Source: Stenotrophomonas sp. SY1 (GTDB lineage Bacteria > Pseudomonadota > Gammaproteobacteria > Xanthomonadales > Xanthomonadaceae). From it: 64,000 nucleotides of DNA. This document shows, piece by piece, positions 12,376-22,376 of this stretch. The position numbers were made by a program, and so were the translations under genes. The stretch spans positions 1,779,543 to 1,843,542 of the forward strand of contig NZ_JAJOYR010000001.1 of the NCBI RefSeq assembly GCF_021202945.1. The letters are read 5' to 3'. Position 1 is the stretch's first letter. Every line of letters starts with the position of its first letter. The notes below the pieces were generated by a model. That model saw only the letters and a list, made by a program, of their open reading frames with translations, did not search any database and was not told the DNA's origin.

Positions 12376-13887
12376 GTGTCGAACTGGCCCCTACTTAGCA
12401 TTCTCATCTGGCTGCCGATCATTGGCGGTGCGTTGATCCTCGCCGTGCGCAACGCCCAGGCCGCCCGTTGGGCGTCCCTGGCGGTGGCATTGCTCACCTT
12501 CCTGTTCAGCCTTGGTCTGCTCAGCGGTTATGACCGCGGCGCCGCCAACGTCATGCAGTTCGTTGAGCAGCATCCGTGGATTCCGGCCTTCGGCATCGGT
12601 TACAACCTGGCCGTCGATGGCATCGCCATCGCGTTGGTGCTGCTGACCACCCTGGTCGGTGTACTCGCACTGATCGGTGCCTGGGGCGTGGTCGACAAGC
12701 GCGTCAACCAGTACGTGGCGTCCTTCCTGATCCTGGAAGGCGTGACGGTCGGCATCTTCGCCGCGACCGACGCGATGCTGTTCTACGTGTTCTTCGAAGC
12801 CATGCTGATCCCGATGTTCCTGATCATCGGTGTCTGGGGCGGCCCGCGTCGCATCTACGCGGCCATGAAGTTCTTCCTGTACACCTTCCTCGGCTCGGTG
12901 CTGATGCTGGTGGCGCTGGTCTACCTGTACCTGAAGGGCGGCAGCTTCCAGCTGGCTGACCTGTATCAGCTGCAGCTGTCGGCCAAGGAGCAGACCTGGA
13001 TATTCTTCGCCTTCCTGATCGCCTTCGCGGTCAAGGTGCCGATGTTCCCGGTGCACACCTGGCTGCCGGACGCGCACGTTGAAGCGCCGACTGCCGGCTC
13101 GGTGATTCTGGCCGCCATCGCACTGAAGATCGGTGGTTACGGCTTCCTGCGCTTCAATCTGCCGATCGTTCCCGATGCGAGTCACGAGTGGGCCTGGTTG
13201 GTGATCGCACTGTCGCTGGTGGCGGTGATCTACGTCGGCCTGGTTGCGATGGTGCAGGACGACATGAAGAAGCTGATCGCCTATTCGTCGGTCGCGCACA
13301 TGGGTTTTGTCACCCTCGGTACCTTCACCGCCCTGTGGCTGGTGCGTGACGCCGGCAATCCGGACGCAGCGCGTCTGGGCTTGCAGGGTGCAATGGTGCA
13401 GATGGTTTCGCACGGTTTCGTGTCCGGCGCGATGTTCTCCTGCGTGGGCGTGTTGTACGACCGCGTGCACAGCCGCCGCATCGCCGATTACGGCGGCGTG
13501 GTCAACGTGATGCCGTGGTTCGCCGCATTCGCGCTGCTGTTCTTCATGGCCAACTCGGGCCTGCCGGGCACCAGCGGTTTCGTGGGTGAGTTCATGATCG
13601 TGCTGGCCGCGTTCCAGTACCACCCGCTGGTGGCACTGGGCGCTGCTACGACGCTGATCATCAGCGCCGCGTATTCGCTGTGGCTGTACAAGCGCGTGTT
13701 CTTTGGTGAGGTGGGCAATGCCCATGTTGCCGAGCTGAAGGACATCAACGGCCGTGAGTGGCTGGTGTTGGGCGTGTTCGCCGTCGGCACCTTGGTGCTG
13801 GGCTTCTATCCCAAGCCGCTGACCGACCTGATGGAGCCGTCCATCGCCCAACTGGCGATGCAGATCGCTTCGAGCAAGCTGCTGTAA
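12376..13887 (+). CDS. nuoM: NADH-quinone oxidoreductase subunit M
   Basis: The 503-residue antiporter-like membrane subunit has about 14 helices, the EAMLIPMFLIIGVWGG segment with the conserved Glu, and the VKVPMFPVHTWLPDAHVEAPT segment (about residues 219-239) with the conserved Lys. The GTG at 12376 follows the purine-rich GGAATAAGAAG sequence and gives the N terminus MSNWPLLSILIWLPIIGG expected of the family. Confidence 0.97.
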   Translation: MSNWPLLSILIWLPIIGGALILAVRNAQAARWASLAVALLTFLFSLGLLSGYDRGAANVMQFVEQHPWIPAFGIGYNLAVDGIAIALVLLTTLVGVLALIGAWGVVDKRVNQYVASFLILEGVTVGIFAATDAMLFYVFFEAMLIPMFLIIGVWGGPRRIYAAMKFFLYTFLGSVLMLVALVYLYLKGGSFQLADLYQLQLSAKEQTWIFFAFLIAFAVKVPMFPVHTWLPDAHVEAPTAGSVILAAIALKIGGYGFLRFNLPIVPDASHEWAWLVIALSLVAVIYVGLVAMVQDDMKKLIAYSSVAHMGFVTLGTFTALWLVRDAGNPDAARLGLQGAMVQMVSHGFVSGAMFSCVGVLYDRVHSRRIADYGGVVNVMPWFAAFALLFFMANSGLPGTSGFVGEFMIVLAAFQYHPLVALGAATTLIISAAYSLWLYKRVFFGEVGNAHVAELKDINGREWLVLGVFAVGTLVLGFYPKPLTDLMEPSIAQLAMQIASSKLL

Positions 13888-13920
13888 GCGGCCCGTCGAG
13901 AGTATTGATTCCAGGATTTG

Positions 13921-15384
13921 ATGATGACAACGCCGACGCTCCTGCCGTTGACCACCGCCGACCTTCCGCCGTTGCTGCCAGAACTGGTGGTGATAGCGGG
14001 TGCATTCACCTTGCTGATCCTTGATCTGTTCATCAGCGATCGGCACAAGGTCTGGACCCACTTCATCTCGGTGGCCGTCCTGGCCGTCGCCTTCGTGCTG
14101 CTGCTCGGCGGTGTGGGCGGGCAGGGCGAGGTATTCCACGGCATGTTCATCCGCGATAACGCCGCGGACATCATGAAGACGGTGGTGGTGCTGGTCAGTG
14201 GCCTGAGCCTGATCTACGGCTGGAGCTACCTGCGCGAACGCAACCTGTATCAGGGCGAGATTCCGGTGCTGGTGCTGTTCGCCACCGCCGGCATGATGAT
14301 CCTGGTGTCGGCTGGCAGCCTGCTGATGGTCTATTTGGGCCTGGAACTGCTGGCGCTGTGCTCCTACGCGCTGGTAGCCAGCAACCGCGAGAACAAACTC
14401 GCGGCCGAAGCCGGCATGAAGTACATCGTGCTGGGTTCGCTGGCCTCGGGTCTGCTGTTGTACGGCATGTCGCTGATCTACGGCGCAACCGGCTCGCTGC
14501 ACCTGGACGTGATCCACGCTTCCATCGCCCATTCCGATGAGCGCCTGCTGCTGCTGACCGGCGCGGTGTTCATGGTCGCTGGCGTGGCCTTCAAGCTGGG
14601 TGCTGCTCCGTTCCACATGTGGCTGCCGGACGTGTACCAGGGTGCCCCGGCACCGGTGGCACTGTTCATCAGCTCGGCACCCAAGCTGGCTGCCTTCGGC
14701 ATGGCCTACCGCCTGCTGGAAGCAGGTGTCGGCCCGCTGTCCACGGAACTGCAGTACATCCTGGCTGGCCTGGCTGCCCTGTCGCTGATCGTCGGCAACC
14801 TGATGGCGATCGCGCAGACCAACCTCAAGCGCATGCTGGCCTACTCGACCGTCTCGCACATCGGCTTCCTGCTGATGGGCATCGCCGGTGGTGGTGAGCA
14901 GGGTTATTCGGCCGCGATGTTCTATGCGGTGGCCTACGCGATTATGTCCACCGCCGCGTTCGGCGCGATCATCGCCTTGTCGCGTGCCGGCTTTGAAGCG
15001 GAGAACATCGAGGACTTCAAGGGACTGAATGCCCGCAGTCCGTGGATGGCCGGGCTGGTGCTGTGCATCATGGCCTCGCTGGCCGGTATTCCGCCGTTCC
15101 TGGGCTTCTGGACCAAGTTGTCGGTGCTGGGCGCTGCGATCAATGGCGGCCTGTTGTGGCTGGCGCTGCTGGGCGTGATCTGTGCGGTGATCGGCTGCTT
15201 CTACTATCTGCGCGTCATCAAGGTCATGTACTTCGACGAGCCGGTGGGTGAGGCGCTGCCGCGCAACAACGACCGTATCCTGGGCATCGTGCTGGGCGTG
15301 AACTCCATCCTGCTGCTGTTCCTGCCGTTGGGCCTTGGCCCGATCCTGGAGTGGATGCGCAACGCTTTTGCACATTTGTCATAA
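13921..15384 (+). CDS. nuoN: NADH-quinone oxidoreductase subunit N
   Basis: The 487-residue third antiporter-like subunit closes the operon. Family segments include LGLELLALCSYALVA and FKLGAAPFHMWLPDVYQGAP. Tandem ATG codons at 13921 and 13924 follow the CCAGGA sequence at 13911-13916; either fits, and a TTG at 13918 is less likely. No clear T-tailed terminator follows directly. The structured stretch after the stop is described separately. Confidence 0.96.
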   Translation: MMTTPTLLPLTTADLPPLLPELVVIAGAFTLLILDLFISDRHKVWTHFISVAVLAVAFVLLLGGVGGQGEVFHGMFIRDNAADIMKTVVVLVSGLSLIYGWSYLRERNLYQGEIPVLVLFATAGMMILVSAGSLLMVYLGLELLALCSYALVASNRENKLAAEAGMKYIVLGSLASGLLLYGMSLIYGATGSLHLDVIHASIAHSDERLLLLTGAVFMVAGVAFKLGAAPFHMWLPDVYQGAPAPVALFISSAPKLAAFGMAYRLLEAGVGPLSTELQYILAGLAALSLIVGNLMAIAQTNLKRMLAYSTVSHIGFLLMGIAGGGEQGYSAAMFYAVAYAIMSTAAFGAIIALSRAGFEAENIEDFKGLNARSPWMAGLVLCIMASLAGIPPFLGFWTKLSVLGAAINGGLLWLALLGVICAVIGCFYYLRVIKVMYFDEPVGEALPRNNDRILGIVLGVNSILLLFLPLGLGPILEWMRNAFAHLS

Positions 15385-15441
15385 AAAGCGATACAAAATG
15401 GCGCAAAGCATGTAATATGCGTCTCCTGAGTTGATGGCGAC

Positions 15442-15568
15442 GCCGGTTCACCGGCTAGCAAGAGTCACCGAGAGGTGATTCGGCGAGAAGAGTTTCTTCT
15501 CGTTGTTTCTCCGGAAACGGAGAAACGGTGAAGTAAATAAAGCTTGCAACTTCAGCTTCATTACTTCA
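15442..15568 (+). ncRNA. Candidate structured RNA: five consecutive hairpins upstream of initiator tRNA
   Basis: Five inverted repeats follow one another with almost no spacing: 15442-15455 (5 bp, TTCA loop), 15462-15481 (8 bp, GAGA loop), 15484-15502 (8 bp, short loop), 15505-15526 (9 bp perfect, GAAA loop) and 15529-15568 (8 bp plus 5 bp inner stem). Two loops are GNRA tetraloops. A weak promoter could lie upstream (TAATAT at 15413-15418). A 14-codon frame (ATG 15434 to TGA 15478) is present but has no good ribosome site. The region is 199 bases without a recognisable protein gene, between nuoN and the tRNA. It could be a small RNA, a nuoN 3' UTR, or a leader of the tRNA-nusA transcript. 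Confidence 0.4.
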
Positions 15569-15572
15569 TAAT
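15544..15572 (+). promoter_or_regulatory. Promoter of initiator tRNA / rimP-nusA-infB operon
   Basis: TTGCAA (15544-15549), 17-base spacer, CATAAT (15567-15572). Transcription would start near 15579, only about five bases before the mature tRNA 5' end at 15584. The same hexamers and spacing recur upstream of rpmI (40347-40375). Confidence 0.7.
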
Positions 15573-15583
15573 TCCGCTTCTGC

Positions 15584-15660
15584 TGCGGGGTGGAGCAGTC
15601 TGGCAGCTCGTCGGGCTCATAACCCGAAGGTCGCAGGTTCAAATCCTGCCCCCGCTACCA
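15584..15660 (+). tRNA. metY: Initiator tRNA-fMet(CAT)
   Basis: The 77-nt gene has anticodon loop CTCATAA and the three consecutive G-C pairs in the anticodon stem (GGG/CCC) that mark initiator tRNAs. The first acceptor position is unpaired (T1 against T72), the second initiator hallmark, although most bacteria have C1-A72. CCA is encoded. The place before rimP-nusA-infB matches metY of Escherichia coli, so the initiator tRNA is made with translation and transcription factors. Confidence 0.95.
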
Positions 15661-15762
15661 GCTTCGGTCTTCGTTGGTTTCATGAAGATCTAAGTCTGGG
15701 CTCGCAAGAACGCATTGCTTCCGTTCTTGCAACCGGAATCCAGTCACCGGATTCAAACCGGA

Positions 15763-15793
15763 CAAAGGGCCCAGTTGGGCCCTTTGTTGTTTT
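15763..15793 (+). terminator. Intrinsic terminator or attenuator between metY and rimP
   Basis: A perfect 10-bp GC-rich stem (763-772 with 777-786 of the 15-kb block) with a 4-base loop is followed by TTGTTTT. It would stop part of the transcripts after the tRNA, leaving readthrough or a further promoter to express rimP-nusA. A smaller hairpin (15736-15754) precedes it. Confidence 0.7.
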
Positions 15794-15857
15794 CGCAAAA
15801 CGAAAAAGTCCGGCTGGGTTTTTCCCCGTTTCCTCAATTACCGAACCAAGGCAGGCT

Positions 15858-16448
15858 GTGAGCGACAAGGCTACTGAAATCGCGAATCTGCTGAGCCCCA
15901 CCGTGCAGGCGCTGGGGCTCGATTTGTTGGGCGCCGAATATCTGCCGGCTCCTGGTGGCGCCACGCTGCGTCTTTATATCGACGTGCCGATGGCCGAGCA
16001 GCCCGAGCGCATGGTCAATATCGATGACTGCGAGCGGGTGAGCCGCGAAGTGTCCGCGCAGCTGGACGTGGAAGATCCGATCAGCGGCAATTACACGCTG
16101 GAAGTATCTTCGCCGGGCGTTGATCGTCCGCTGTTCACGCTGGAGCACTTCGAGCAGCATCTGGGCCAATCGGCCAAGGTGGGCTTGAAGCTGCCGCAGG
16201 AGAACCGCCGCCGTCTGCAGGGCGAGATCGCCGAAGTGGATCGCGTCAAAGGCACTGTGACGTTTGTTGTCGATGGCAAGCCGTTCGTGGCTTCGTTCGA
16301 CAACATCGACAAGGCACGCATCATTCCGGACTGGGCCGCTCTGGGCCTGGCGCCGACCAAACCGACTGGCCCGGCGCCCAAGCAGGGTGACAAGGCCAAG
16401 AACAAATCCAACAACGAAACGGCGGCCAAAAAGCCGCGCGCGGAGTGA
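15858..16448 (+). CDS. rimP: Ribosome maturation factor RimP
   Basis: The 196-residue protein is needed for maturation of the 30S subunit. It has the N-terminal RimP fold with the motif GADLLG-like segment [11 protein letters not shown], the central [15 protein letters not shown] signature, and a Lys/Asn-rich tail of about 35 residues that is longer than in Escherichia coli. GTG 15858 is the start. It is the first protein gene of the conserved rimP-nusA-infB cluster, and the nusA start follows after 4 bases. Confidence 0.95.
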   Translation: MSDKATEIANLLSPTVQALGLDLLGAEYLPAPGGATLRLYIDVPMAEQPERMVNIDDCERVSREVSAQLDVEDPISGNYTLEVSSPGVDRPLFTLEHFEQHLGQSAKVGLKLPQENRRRLQGEIAEVDRVKGTVTFVVDGKPFVASFDNIDKARIIPDWAALGLAPTKPTGPAPKQGDKAKNKSNNETAAKKPRAE

Positions 16449-16452
16449 GCCG

Positions 16453-17964
16453 ATGAGCAAGGAACTTTTGCTGGTAGTTGACGCAGTCGCCAACGAGAAG
16501 GGCGTGCCGCGTGAAGTGATCTTCGATGCGATCGAGGCCGCGCTCGCCTCCGCAGCGAAGAAGCGTTACATGGATCAGGATGTGCTCGCGCGCGTGTCGA
16601 TCAACCCGAAGGACGGCAGCTACGAAACCTTCCGCCGCTGGGAAGTGGTGGCTGATGACGTGGTGATGGAATCGCCGGACCGCCAGATCCGCATGATGGA
16701 TGCGATCGACGAGGCCGACGGCGTCGAGATCGGCGACTACATTGAAGAACAGATCGAGAACCCGGACTTCGGTCGCATCGCAGCGCAGGCCGCCAAGCAG
16801 GTGATCGTGCAGCGCGTGCGCGAAGCCGAGCGTCAGCAGGTTGTCGATGCGTGGAAGGATCGCGTCGGCGAGCTGGTTACCGGTGTGGTCAAGCGCGCCG
16901 AGCGCGGCAATATCTATGTCGACCTGGGCGGCAATGCCGAGGCGTTCATTCCGAAGGACAAGGGCATTCCGCGCGACGTGCTGCGCGCCGGTGACCGCGT
17001 GCGCGGCTACCTGGCCGAAGTGCGTTCCGAGCCCCGCGGCCCGCAGCTGTTCATCAGCCGCGCCGCACCGGAATTCATGATCGAACTGTTCAAGCTGGAA
17101 GTGCCGGAAGTCGGCCAGGGCCTGGTCGAGATCAAGGCTTGTGCCCGTGATCCGGGTGACCGCGCCAAGATCGCCGTGCTGGCTCACGACAATCGCACCG
17201 ATCCGATCGGCGCCTGCATTGGTATGCGCGGTTCGCGCGTCCAAGCCGTGTCCAACGAGCTCAATGGCGAGCGCGTGGACATCGTGCTGTGGAACGACAA
17301 CCCGGCCAACTTCGTCATCAACGCGATGGCACCGGCCGAAGTGCAGTCGATCATCGTCGATGAAGAAAAGCATTCGATGGATCTGGCCGTGGCTGAAGAC
17401 CGCCTGGCCCAGGCCATCGGCAAGGGCGGCCAGAACGTGCGCCTGGCCAGCCGCCTGACCGGTTGGCAGCTGAATGTGATGACCCAGGACCAGGTCACCG
17501 CCAAGTCCGAGGCCGAGCAGTCCGTTGCCCGTCAGCTGTTCATGGACAAGCTGGAAGTGGACGAAGAAATTGCCGGCATCCTGGTGTCCGAAGGCTTCGG
17601 CACCGTGGAAGAAATCGCCTACGTGCCGGTGGGTGAGTTGTTGGCCGTTGAAGGCTTTGACGAGGACATCGTCGAAGAACTGCGTGCCCGTGCCCGCGAT
17701 GCGCTGCTGAATGAAGCACTGGCAGTGGAAGAGGGTGTGGAAAGTGGTGTTCCGGCCGAGGACCTGCTGGCCCTGGAAGGCATGGATGAAGCCACTGCGT
17801 ATGCGCTTGCCGCAAACGGCGTGCGCACGAGTGAGGATCTGTCGGACCTGGCTGCTGACGAGATTCTGGAGTTCGGTATCGAGGGCATGGATCTTGAACG
17901 CGCTGCGGCGCTGGTCCTGGCCGCCCGCGCCGAGGAGATCGCCCGCCTGGAGCGCGGCGAATGA
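16453..17964 (+). CDS. nusA: Transcription termination/antitermination factor NusA
   Basis: The 503-residue RNA-polymerase-binding factor controls pausing, termination and antitermination. Domains in order: N-terminal polymerase-binding domain (about 1-130), S1 domain (about 135-200, GNIYVDLGGNAEAF), two KH domains (about 200-345, GACIGMRGSRVQAV and QAIGKGGQNVRLAS), then two acidic helix-hairpin-helix repeats (about 365-495) of the type that bind the alpha subunit or N-like proteins. ATG 16453 gives the typical MSKELLLVVDAVANEK start. Confidence 0.98.
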   Translation: MSKELLLVVDAVANEKGVPREVIFDAIEAALASAAKKRYMDQDVLARVSINPKDGSYETFRRWEVVADDVVMESPDRQIRMMDAIDEADGVEIGDYIEEQIENPDFGRIAAQAAKQVIVQRVREAERQQVVDAWKDRVGELVTGVVKRAERGNIYVDLGGNAEAFIPKDKGIPRDVLRAGDRVRGYLAEVRSEPRGPQLFISRAAPEFMIELFKLEVPEVGQGLVEIKACARDPGDRAKIAVLAHDNRTDPIGACIGMRGSRVQAVSNELNGERVDIVLWNDNPANFVINAMAPAEVQSIIVDEEKHSMDLAVAEDRLAQAIGKGGQNVRLASRLTGWQLNVMTQDQVTAKSEAEQSVARQLFMDKLEVDEEIAGILVSEGFGTVEEIAYVPVGELLAVEGFDEDIVEELRARARDALLNEALAVEEGVESGVPAEDLLALEGMDEATAYALAANGVRTSEDLSDLAADEILEFGIEGMDLERAAALVLAARAEEIARLERGE

Positions 17965-18059
17965 GCCAGCGATGAACAGTGCCCTGAGCCGCTCAGGGCG
18001 TAGACTCCGCGCTGCCTTCGTCTATAACGAGGGGGCGCCAACAAGATCATAGGATCCGA

Positions 18060-20720
18060 ATGTCGCAGCAAACCACCATCCGCAAGCTCGCCGAACTGGT
18101 CAATACGCCGGTCGAGAAACTGCTGGAGCAGCTGGCCCAGGCCGGCATGAAGTTCAGCGGTCCCGACCAGGTCGTGACCAGCACCGAGAAAGTGAAGCTG
18201 CTCGGCTTCCTGCGCCGTTCCCACGGCAAGGAAGAGCAGACTGTCGAAGAGGTCGAGGCCGCTCCGAAGAAGATCACCCTGGCACGCCGCAAGCACCAGG
18301 AAGTGACCGTCAACGCCGGGCGCAGCAAGACCACGGTCAATGTCGAAGTGCGCCAGAAGCGTACCTACGTCAAGCCGGAAGGTGGCAAGGCGGCATTGAC
18401 GCCGGACGAAGAGCGCGCCGAGATCCTGCGCAAGCTCGAGGAGTCGCGTCAGCGCAACCTTGACGAGCAGCGCATGCTGGCCGAGAAGGACCGCGCACGC
18501 GACGAGGAAATCGTCGCGCGCCAGAAGGCCGCCGAGGACGCCGAGCGTCAGCGTGTGGAGGCTGAGCGTCAGGCTGCCGAAGATGCCGTGAAGGCTGCGG
18601 AAGCCGCTGTGGCGGCGCCTGCCGTCCGTCAGCCGATCATCGAAACGCTGACCCCCCGGCCGCCGCGTAACCAGGCTGCTGCGGCGCGTCCGCCTGCTCC
18701 GGCTGCGCCGGCGCCCGCGCGAGATGATCGCGGCGGTGCGCATGCCAAGCCGGGCAACAAGGCACGTGGTGCCGATGGTGATGGCGGCAACCGCTTTGGC
18801 GGCCAGCTGCACCTGTCGGCTTCGGATCGTGCCCGTCGCGGCAACAGCAACAACAATTCCCGTGGCCGTCCGGGTGCCCGTGCACCGCAGGGCCGTCGTG
18901 GCAACGATCAATCGCGCGGCAGCAGTGGCGCACATGGTTTCGAGCGTCCGACCGCGCCGGTGGTACGTGAGATCGCCATCGGCGATACCGTCACCGTGGC
19001 CGATCTGGCACAGAAGCTGGCCCTGAAGGGCGGCGAGGTGGTGAAGGCGCTGTTCAAGATGGGCGTGATGGCCACCATCACCCAGTCCATCGATCACGAC
19101 ACCGCCGTGCTGGTGACCGAAGAACTCGGCCACAAGGCCGTGCGTGCCGGCAACAACGATGCCGAAGACGCGCTGCTGGCGATGAACGATGTCGACCAGG
19201 GCAACGCGGTTGCGCGTCCGCCGGTGGTCACCATCATGGGTCACGTCGACCACGGCAAGACCTCGCTGCTGGATTACATCCGCCGCACCAAGGTCGCCAA
19301 TGGCGAGGCCGGTGGCATTACCCAGCACATCGGTGCGTACCACGTGGAAACGCCGAAGGGCGTGATCAGCTTCCTGGACACCCCGGGCCATGCTGCATTC
19401 ACCTCGATGCGTGCCCGTGGCGCACAGCTGACCGACATCGTGGTGGTCGTTGTGGCCGCCGACGATGGCGTGATGCCGCAGACCAAGGAAGCCATCAAGC
19501 ACGCACGTGCCGCCAAGGCGCCGATCGTGGTGGCGATCAACAAGATCGACAAGTCCTCGGCTGACCCGATGCGGGTCAAGAACGAACTGCTCGCCGAGCA
19601 GGTCGTGGCTGAAGATTTCGGTGGTGACACGCAGATGGTGGAAATTTCCGCCAAGACCGGCCAGGGCATCGACGACCTGCTGGATGCGATTTCGATCCAG
19701 GCCGAACTGCTCGAGCTGAAGGCCGTGGCCGAAGGTCGCGCTGCCGGTGTGGTCATCGAATCCTCGCTGGACAAGGGCCGTGGCCCGGTCGCGACGGTGC
19801 TGGTGCAGCAGGGTTCGCTGAAGAAGGGCGACTACCTGGTGTGCGGTATCCAGTACGGCCGCGTGCGCGCCCTGTTCGACGAAACCGGTCGCCAGGTTGC
19901 CGAAGCCGGTCCGTCGATTCCGGTGCAGGTGCTGGGCTTGTCCGGCGTGCCGGAAGCGGGCGATGACTTTGTCGTCGTCGAAGACGAGCGTCTGGCCAAG
20001 GACGTTGCACAGCAGCGTGAAACCAAGCGTCGCGAATCGCGTCTGGTGGCCACTGCGGGCAGCCGCATGGAAGACATCATGGCGCAGCTGGGCAAGGGCG
20101 AAGGCCAGCAGGTGCTGAACCTGTTGATCAAGGCCGACGTCCAGGGCTCGGTGCAGGCACTGAGCCAGTCGCTGGTGGGCCTGTCCAACGACGACATCCG
20201 CATCAACGTGATCCACTCCGGCGTGGGCGGCATCACCGAGTCGGACGCCAACTCGGCGGTTGCTTCCAAGGCCACCGTGATCGGCTTCAACGTGCGTGCG
20301 GATGCTTCGGCACGTCGCATCATCGAATCCAACGGCGTGGACCTGCGTTACTTCTCGATCATCTATGACGTGATCGACCAGGTGAAGCAGGTGGCCTCCG
20401 GTCTGCTCGGCGTGGAAATCCGCGAAGAGATCATCGGTATCGCCGAGGTCCGCGATGTCTTCCGCAGCTCGAAGTTCGGTGCTGTGGCGGGCTGCATGAT
20501 CATCGAAGGCGTGGTGAAGCGTAACAAGCCGATCCGCGTGCTGCGCGACAGCGTGGTGGTGTTCGAGGGCGAGCTGGAATCGCTGCGTCGCTTCAAGGAA
20601 AACGTGGAAGAGGTTCGCAACGGTACCGAGTGTGGTATCGGCGTGAAGGCCTACAACGACGTGAAGCCGGGCGACCAGATCGAGTGCTTCGAGCGTATCG
20701 AAGTGCCGCGCACCCTGTAA
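18060..20720 (+). CDS. infB: Translation initiation factor IF-2
   Basis: The 886-residue GTPase brings initiator tRNA to the 30S subunit. An N-terminal IF2_N domain (1-55) is followed by a long Ala/Glu/Arg-rich linker (about 90-300), a second IF2_N-like segment (about 305-360), the GTPase domain with G1 GHVDHGKT at 394-401, DTPGHAAF and NKID motifs, then the C-terminal beta barrels and fMet-tRNA-binding domain. Co-location with the initiator tRNA gene puts both partners under one transcription unit. Confidence 0.98.
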   Translation: MSQQTTIRKLAELVNTPVEKLLEQLAQAGMKFSGPDQVVTSTEKVKLLGFLRRSHGKEEQTVEEVEAAPKKITLARRKHQEVTVNAGRSKTTVNVEVRQKRTYVKPEGGKAALTPDEERAEILRKLEESRQRNLDEQRMLAEKDRARDEEIVARQKAAEDAERQRVEAERQAAEDAVKAAEAAVAAPAVRQPIIETLTPRPPRNQAAAARPPAPAAPAPARDDRGGAHAKPGNKARGADGDGGNRFGGQLHLSASDRARRGNSNNNSRGRPGARAPQGRRGNDQSRGSSGAHGFERPTAPVVREIAIGDTVTVADLAQKLALKGGEVVKALFKMGVMATITQSIDHDTAVLVTEELGHKAVRAGNNDAEDALLAMNDVDQGNAVARPPVVTIMGHVDHGKTSLLDYIRRTKVANGEAGGITQHIGAYHVETPKGVISFLDTPGHAAFTSMRARGAQLTDIVVVVVAADDGVMPQTKEAIKHARAAKAPIVVAINKIDKSSADPMRVKNELLAEQVVAEDFGGDTQMVEISAKTGQGIDDLLDAISIQAELLELKAVAEGRAAGVVIESSLDKGRGPVATVLVQQGSLKKGDYLVCGIQYGRVRALFDETGRQVAEAGPSIPVQVLGLSGVPEAGDDFVVVEDERLAKDVAQQRETKRRESRLVATAGSRMEDIMAQLGKGEGQQVLNLLIKADVQGSVQALSQSLVGLSNDDIRINVIHSGVGGITESDANSAVASKATVIGFNVRADASARRIIESNGVDLRYFSIIYDVIDQVKQVASGLLGVEIREEIIGIAEVRDVFRSSKFGAVAGCMIIEGVVKRNKPIRVLRDSVVVFEGELESLRRFKENVEEVRNGTECGIGVKAYNDVKPGDQIECFERIEVPRTL

Positions 20721-20795
20721 TTGCAAGATCGGCCGGCCCGCGTACTGCGGGCCGGTCCTGCTTCATCAACGTAACAATCAAGCGAGCCAGACGAC

Positions 20796-21173
20796 GTGCC
20801 CAAGACTTTCCACCGTACCGACCGAGTTTCAGCGCAGATCCGCCGTGATCTGGGCACGCTGGTGCATGCCGCCGTGCGTGAGCATGGGCTGCCTTCGGTC
20901 AGCGTTTCGGACGTGGAAGTCACCCGCGACATGGCGCACGCCAAGGTGTTCGTGACCGCGCTGATGCCGGAGCGTTCGGCCGAGGCGGTCAAGGGCCTGC
21001 GTGAATTGTCGGTCGAGCTGCGCATGGCGCTGGCCCGGGCGATGAAGCTGCGGCACGTGCCGGAGCTGCATTTCCACTACGACGATTCGGTGGACCGCGG
21101 TGAGCGCATCGACAACCTGCTGCGCGACCTGGCCCCGCCGCCGGAACCGAAGCCCGGCTCCGACGAAGAGTGA
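20796..21173 (+). CDS. rbfA: 30S ribosome-binding factor RbfA
   Basis: This 125-residue KH-fold cold-shock protein matures the 5' end of 16S rRNA. It has the family segments RVSAQIRRDLGTLV, VSVSDVEVTRDMAHAKVFV and RHVPELHFHYDDSVDRGERI. GTG 20796 is the start. It lies between infB and truB, as in most proteobacteria. Confidence 0.96.
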   Translation: MPKTFHRTDRVSAQIRRDLGTLVHAAVREHGLPSVSVSDVEVTRDMAHAKVFVTALMPERSAEAVKGLRELSVELRMALARAMKLRHVPELHFHYDDSVDRGERIDNLLRDLAPPPEPKPGSDEE

Positions 21174-21290
21174 TGCAGCAGCCCGCAAGGGCTGTTGTCA
21201 TATCCGGCCTGCGCACGATCGCGCAGACGGTATTTTCCAGTTCCCGCCAGGTGTGAGGTCTGTCTCATGCTGGCCCGAGAATGGTGTTTC

Positions 21291-22202
21291 ATGCGTCCCC
21301 GTATTCAATTCCGCCGCCTGGATGGCATCGTCCTGCTCGACAAGCCTGCGGGCATGAGCTCCAACACCGCGTTGCAGGTGGCCCGCCGTCTGTTCCGTGC
21401 CGAGAAGGGCGGCCATACCGGCAGCCTGGACCCGCTGGCCACCGGCCTGCTGCCGCTGTGCTTTGGCGAGGCGACCAAGATCGCCGGGCTGTTGCTGGGT
21501 TCGGCCAAGGCGTATGACGCGGAAATCGTGCTGGGCCAGACCACCGATACCGACGACGCCGATGGCGTCGTGCTACGGGAGCGACCGGTGCCGGCGATCA
21601 GTCGTCAGGCGCTGGAGGCCGCATTAGCGACCCTGACCGGCTATATCCGCCAGCGCGCGCCGATCTATTCGGCGCTGAAGCAGGGCGGTGAGCCGCTCTA
21701 CGTGAAAGCACGTCGGGGCGAGGCGATCGAGGCGCCGGAGCGCGATGTGCACGTTCAGGCCATCGAGGTGCTGGCCCACGAAGGTGAGCGCCTGTCGCTG
21801 CGGGTGACCTGCGGCTCGGGCACTTATATCCGCAGCATTGCCAGGGATCTTGGCGAGTTGCTGGGCTGCGGGGCGCACATCACCGCCTTGCGCCGGCTCT
21901 GGGTGCAGCCGTTCCTGTCGCCGAAGATGATCGGGTTGGACGCGCTGCGGGCGCTGGCTGAAGGCGGCGATGAAGCCGCGCTGATGCAATGGCTGCTGCC
22001 GATCGAACAGGGCCTGGTGGACTTCGGCCGGGTGGACCTGGATGGCGGTCAAGCGACCCGCTTCTGCCTGGGGCAGCGGCTGCGTAACCCGGTCTGGCCG
22101 GTGGGTCTGGTGGCGGTCCACGGCGCTGACGGGGTGGTGCTGGGGCTGGGCCAGGTCGAGGAAGGCGGGCGTTTGTCGCCGCAACGGCGGTTCAATCTCT
22201 GA
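21291..22202 (+). CDS. truB: tRNA pseudouridine(55) synthase
   Basis: This 303-residue enzyme makes pseudouridine 55 in the T-loop of tRNAs. The catalytic aspartate is D47 in [14 protein letters not shown]. The KPxGxSS-like DKPAGMSSN motif and the C-terminal PUA-like part are present. ATG 21291 gives the usual start before [15 protein letters not shown]; an in-frame ATG at 21267 would add eight residues and cannot be excluded, as neither has a strong ribosome site. Confidence 0.95.
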   Translation: MRPRIQFRRLDGIVLLDKPAGMSSNTALQVARRLFRAEKGGHTGSLDPLATGLLPLCFGEATKIAGLLLGSAKAYDAEIVLGQTTDTDDADGVVLRERPVPAISRQALEAALATLTGYIRQRAPIYSALKQGGEPLYVKARRGEAIEAPERDVHVQAIEVLAHEGERLSLRVTCGSGTYIRSIARDLGELLGCGAHITALRRLWVQPFLSPKMIGLDALRALAEGGDEAALMQWLLPIEQGLVDFGRVDLDGGQATRFCLGQRLRNPVWPVGLVAVHGADGVVLGLGQVEEGGRLSPQRRFNL

Positions 22203-22231
22203 ATGGGACAGGCGCAGATACCTGACGCGCC

Positions 22232-22260
22232 TTGTGGCAGATGGTTGAGGTCGTTACAAT
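22232..22260 (+). promoter_or_regulatory. Promoter of rpsO
   Basis: TTGTGG (22232-22237), 17-base spacer, TACAAT (22255-22260). Predicted start is near 22267, leaving a leader of about 110 bases before rpsO. Confidence 0.65.
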
Positions 22261-22266
22261 TTTGCG

Positions 22267-22376
22267 GCCCTTGTTAGGGGCACCCTCCTGCCATCGGCAG
22301 GCGGTTCTATCCAAACGGCGAGCTGCGCGGTGCGTTCTGTACGTTCCTGCCGGCCACGCATCACTGAGAAAAAGCA
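22267..22376 (+). promoter_or_regulatory. Structured leader of rpsO (possible S15 autoregulatory site)
   Basis: The untranslated leader contains a clear hairpin at 22287-22301 (CCTGCC/GGCAGG, 3-base loop) and other GC-rich complementary segments. S15 of many bacteria represses its own mRNA through a leader structure, but I did not fold a specific S15 site here, so this is an inference from position. Confidence 0.4.

Noticed and set aside
12391..15375. Very long leftward open frame (994 codons) opposite nuoM and nuoN
   Set aside because: Mirror of high-GC codon bias on the coding strand: rich in His, Gln and Arg, no membrane or domain pattern, and the opposite strand has clear nuo genes. The same holds for the long leftward frames opposite nuoE-G (3560-5488, 5656-7710), nuoJ-L (9551-12343), infB (17619-20726), pnp (22689-25085) and pheT (42139-45093).
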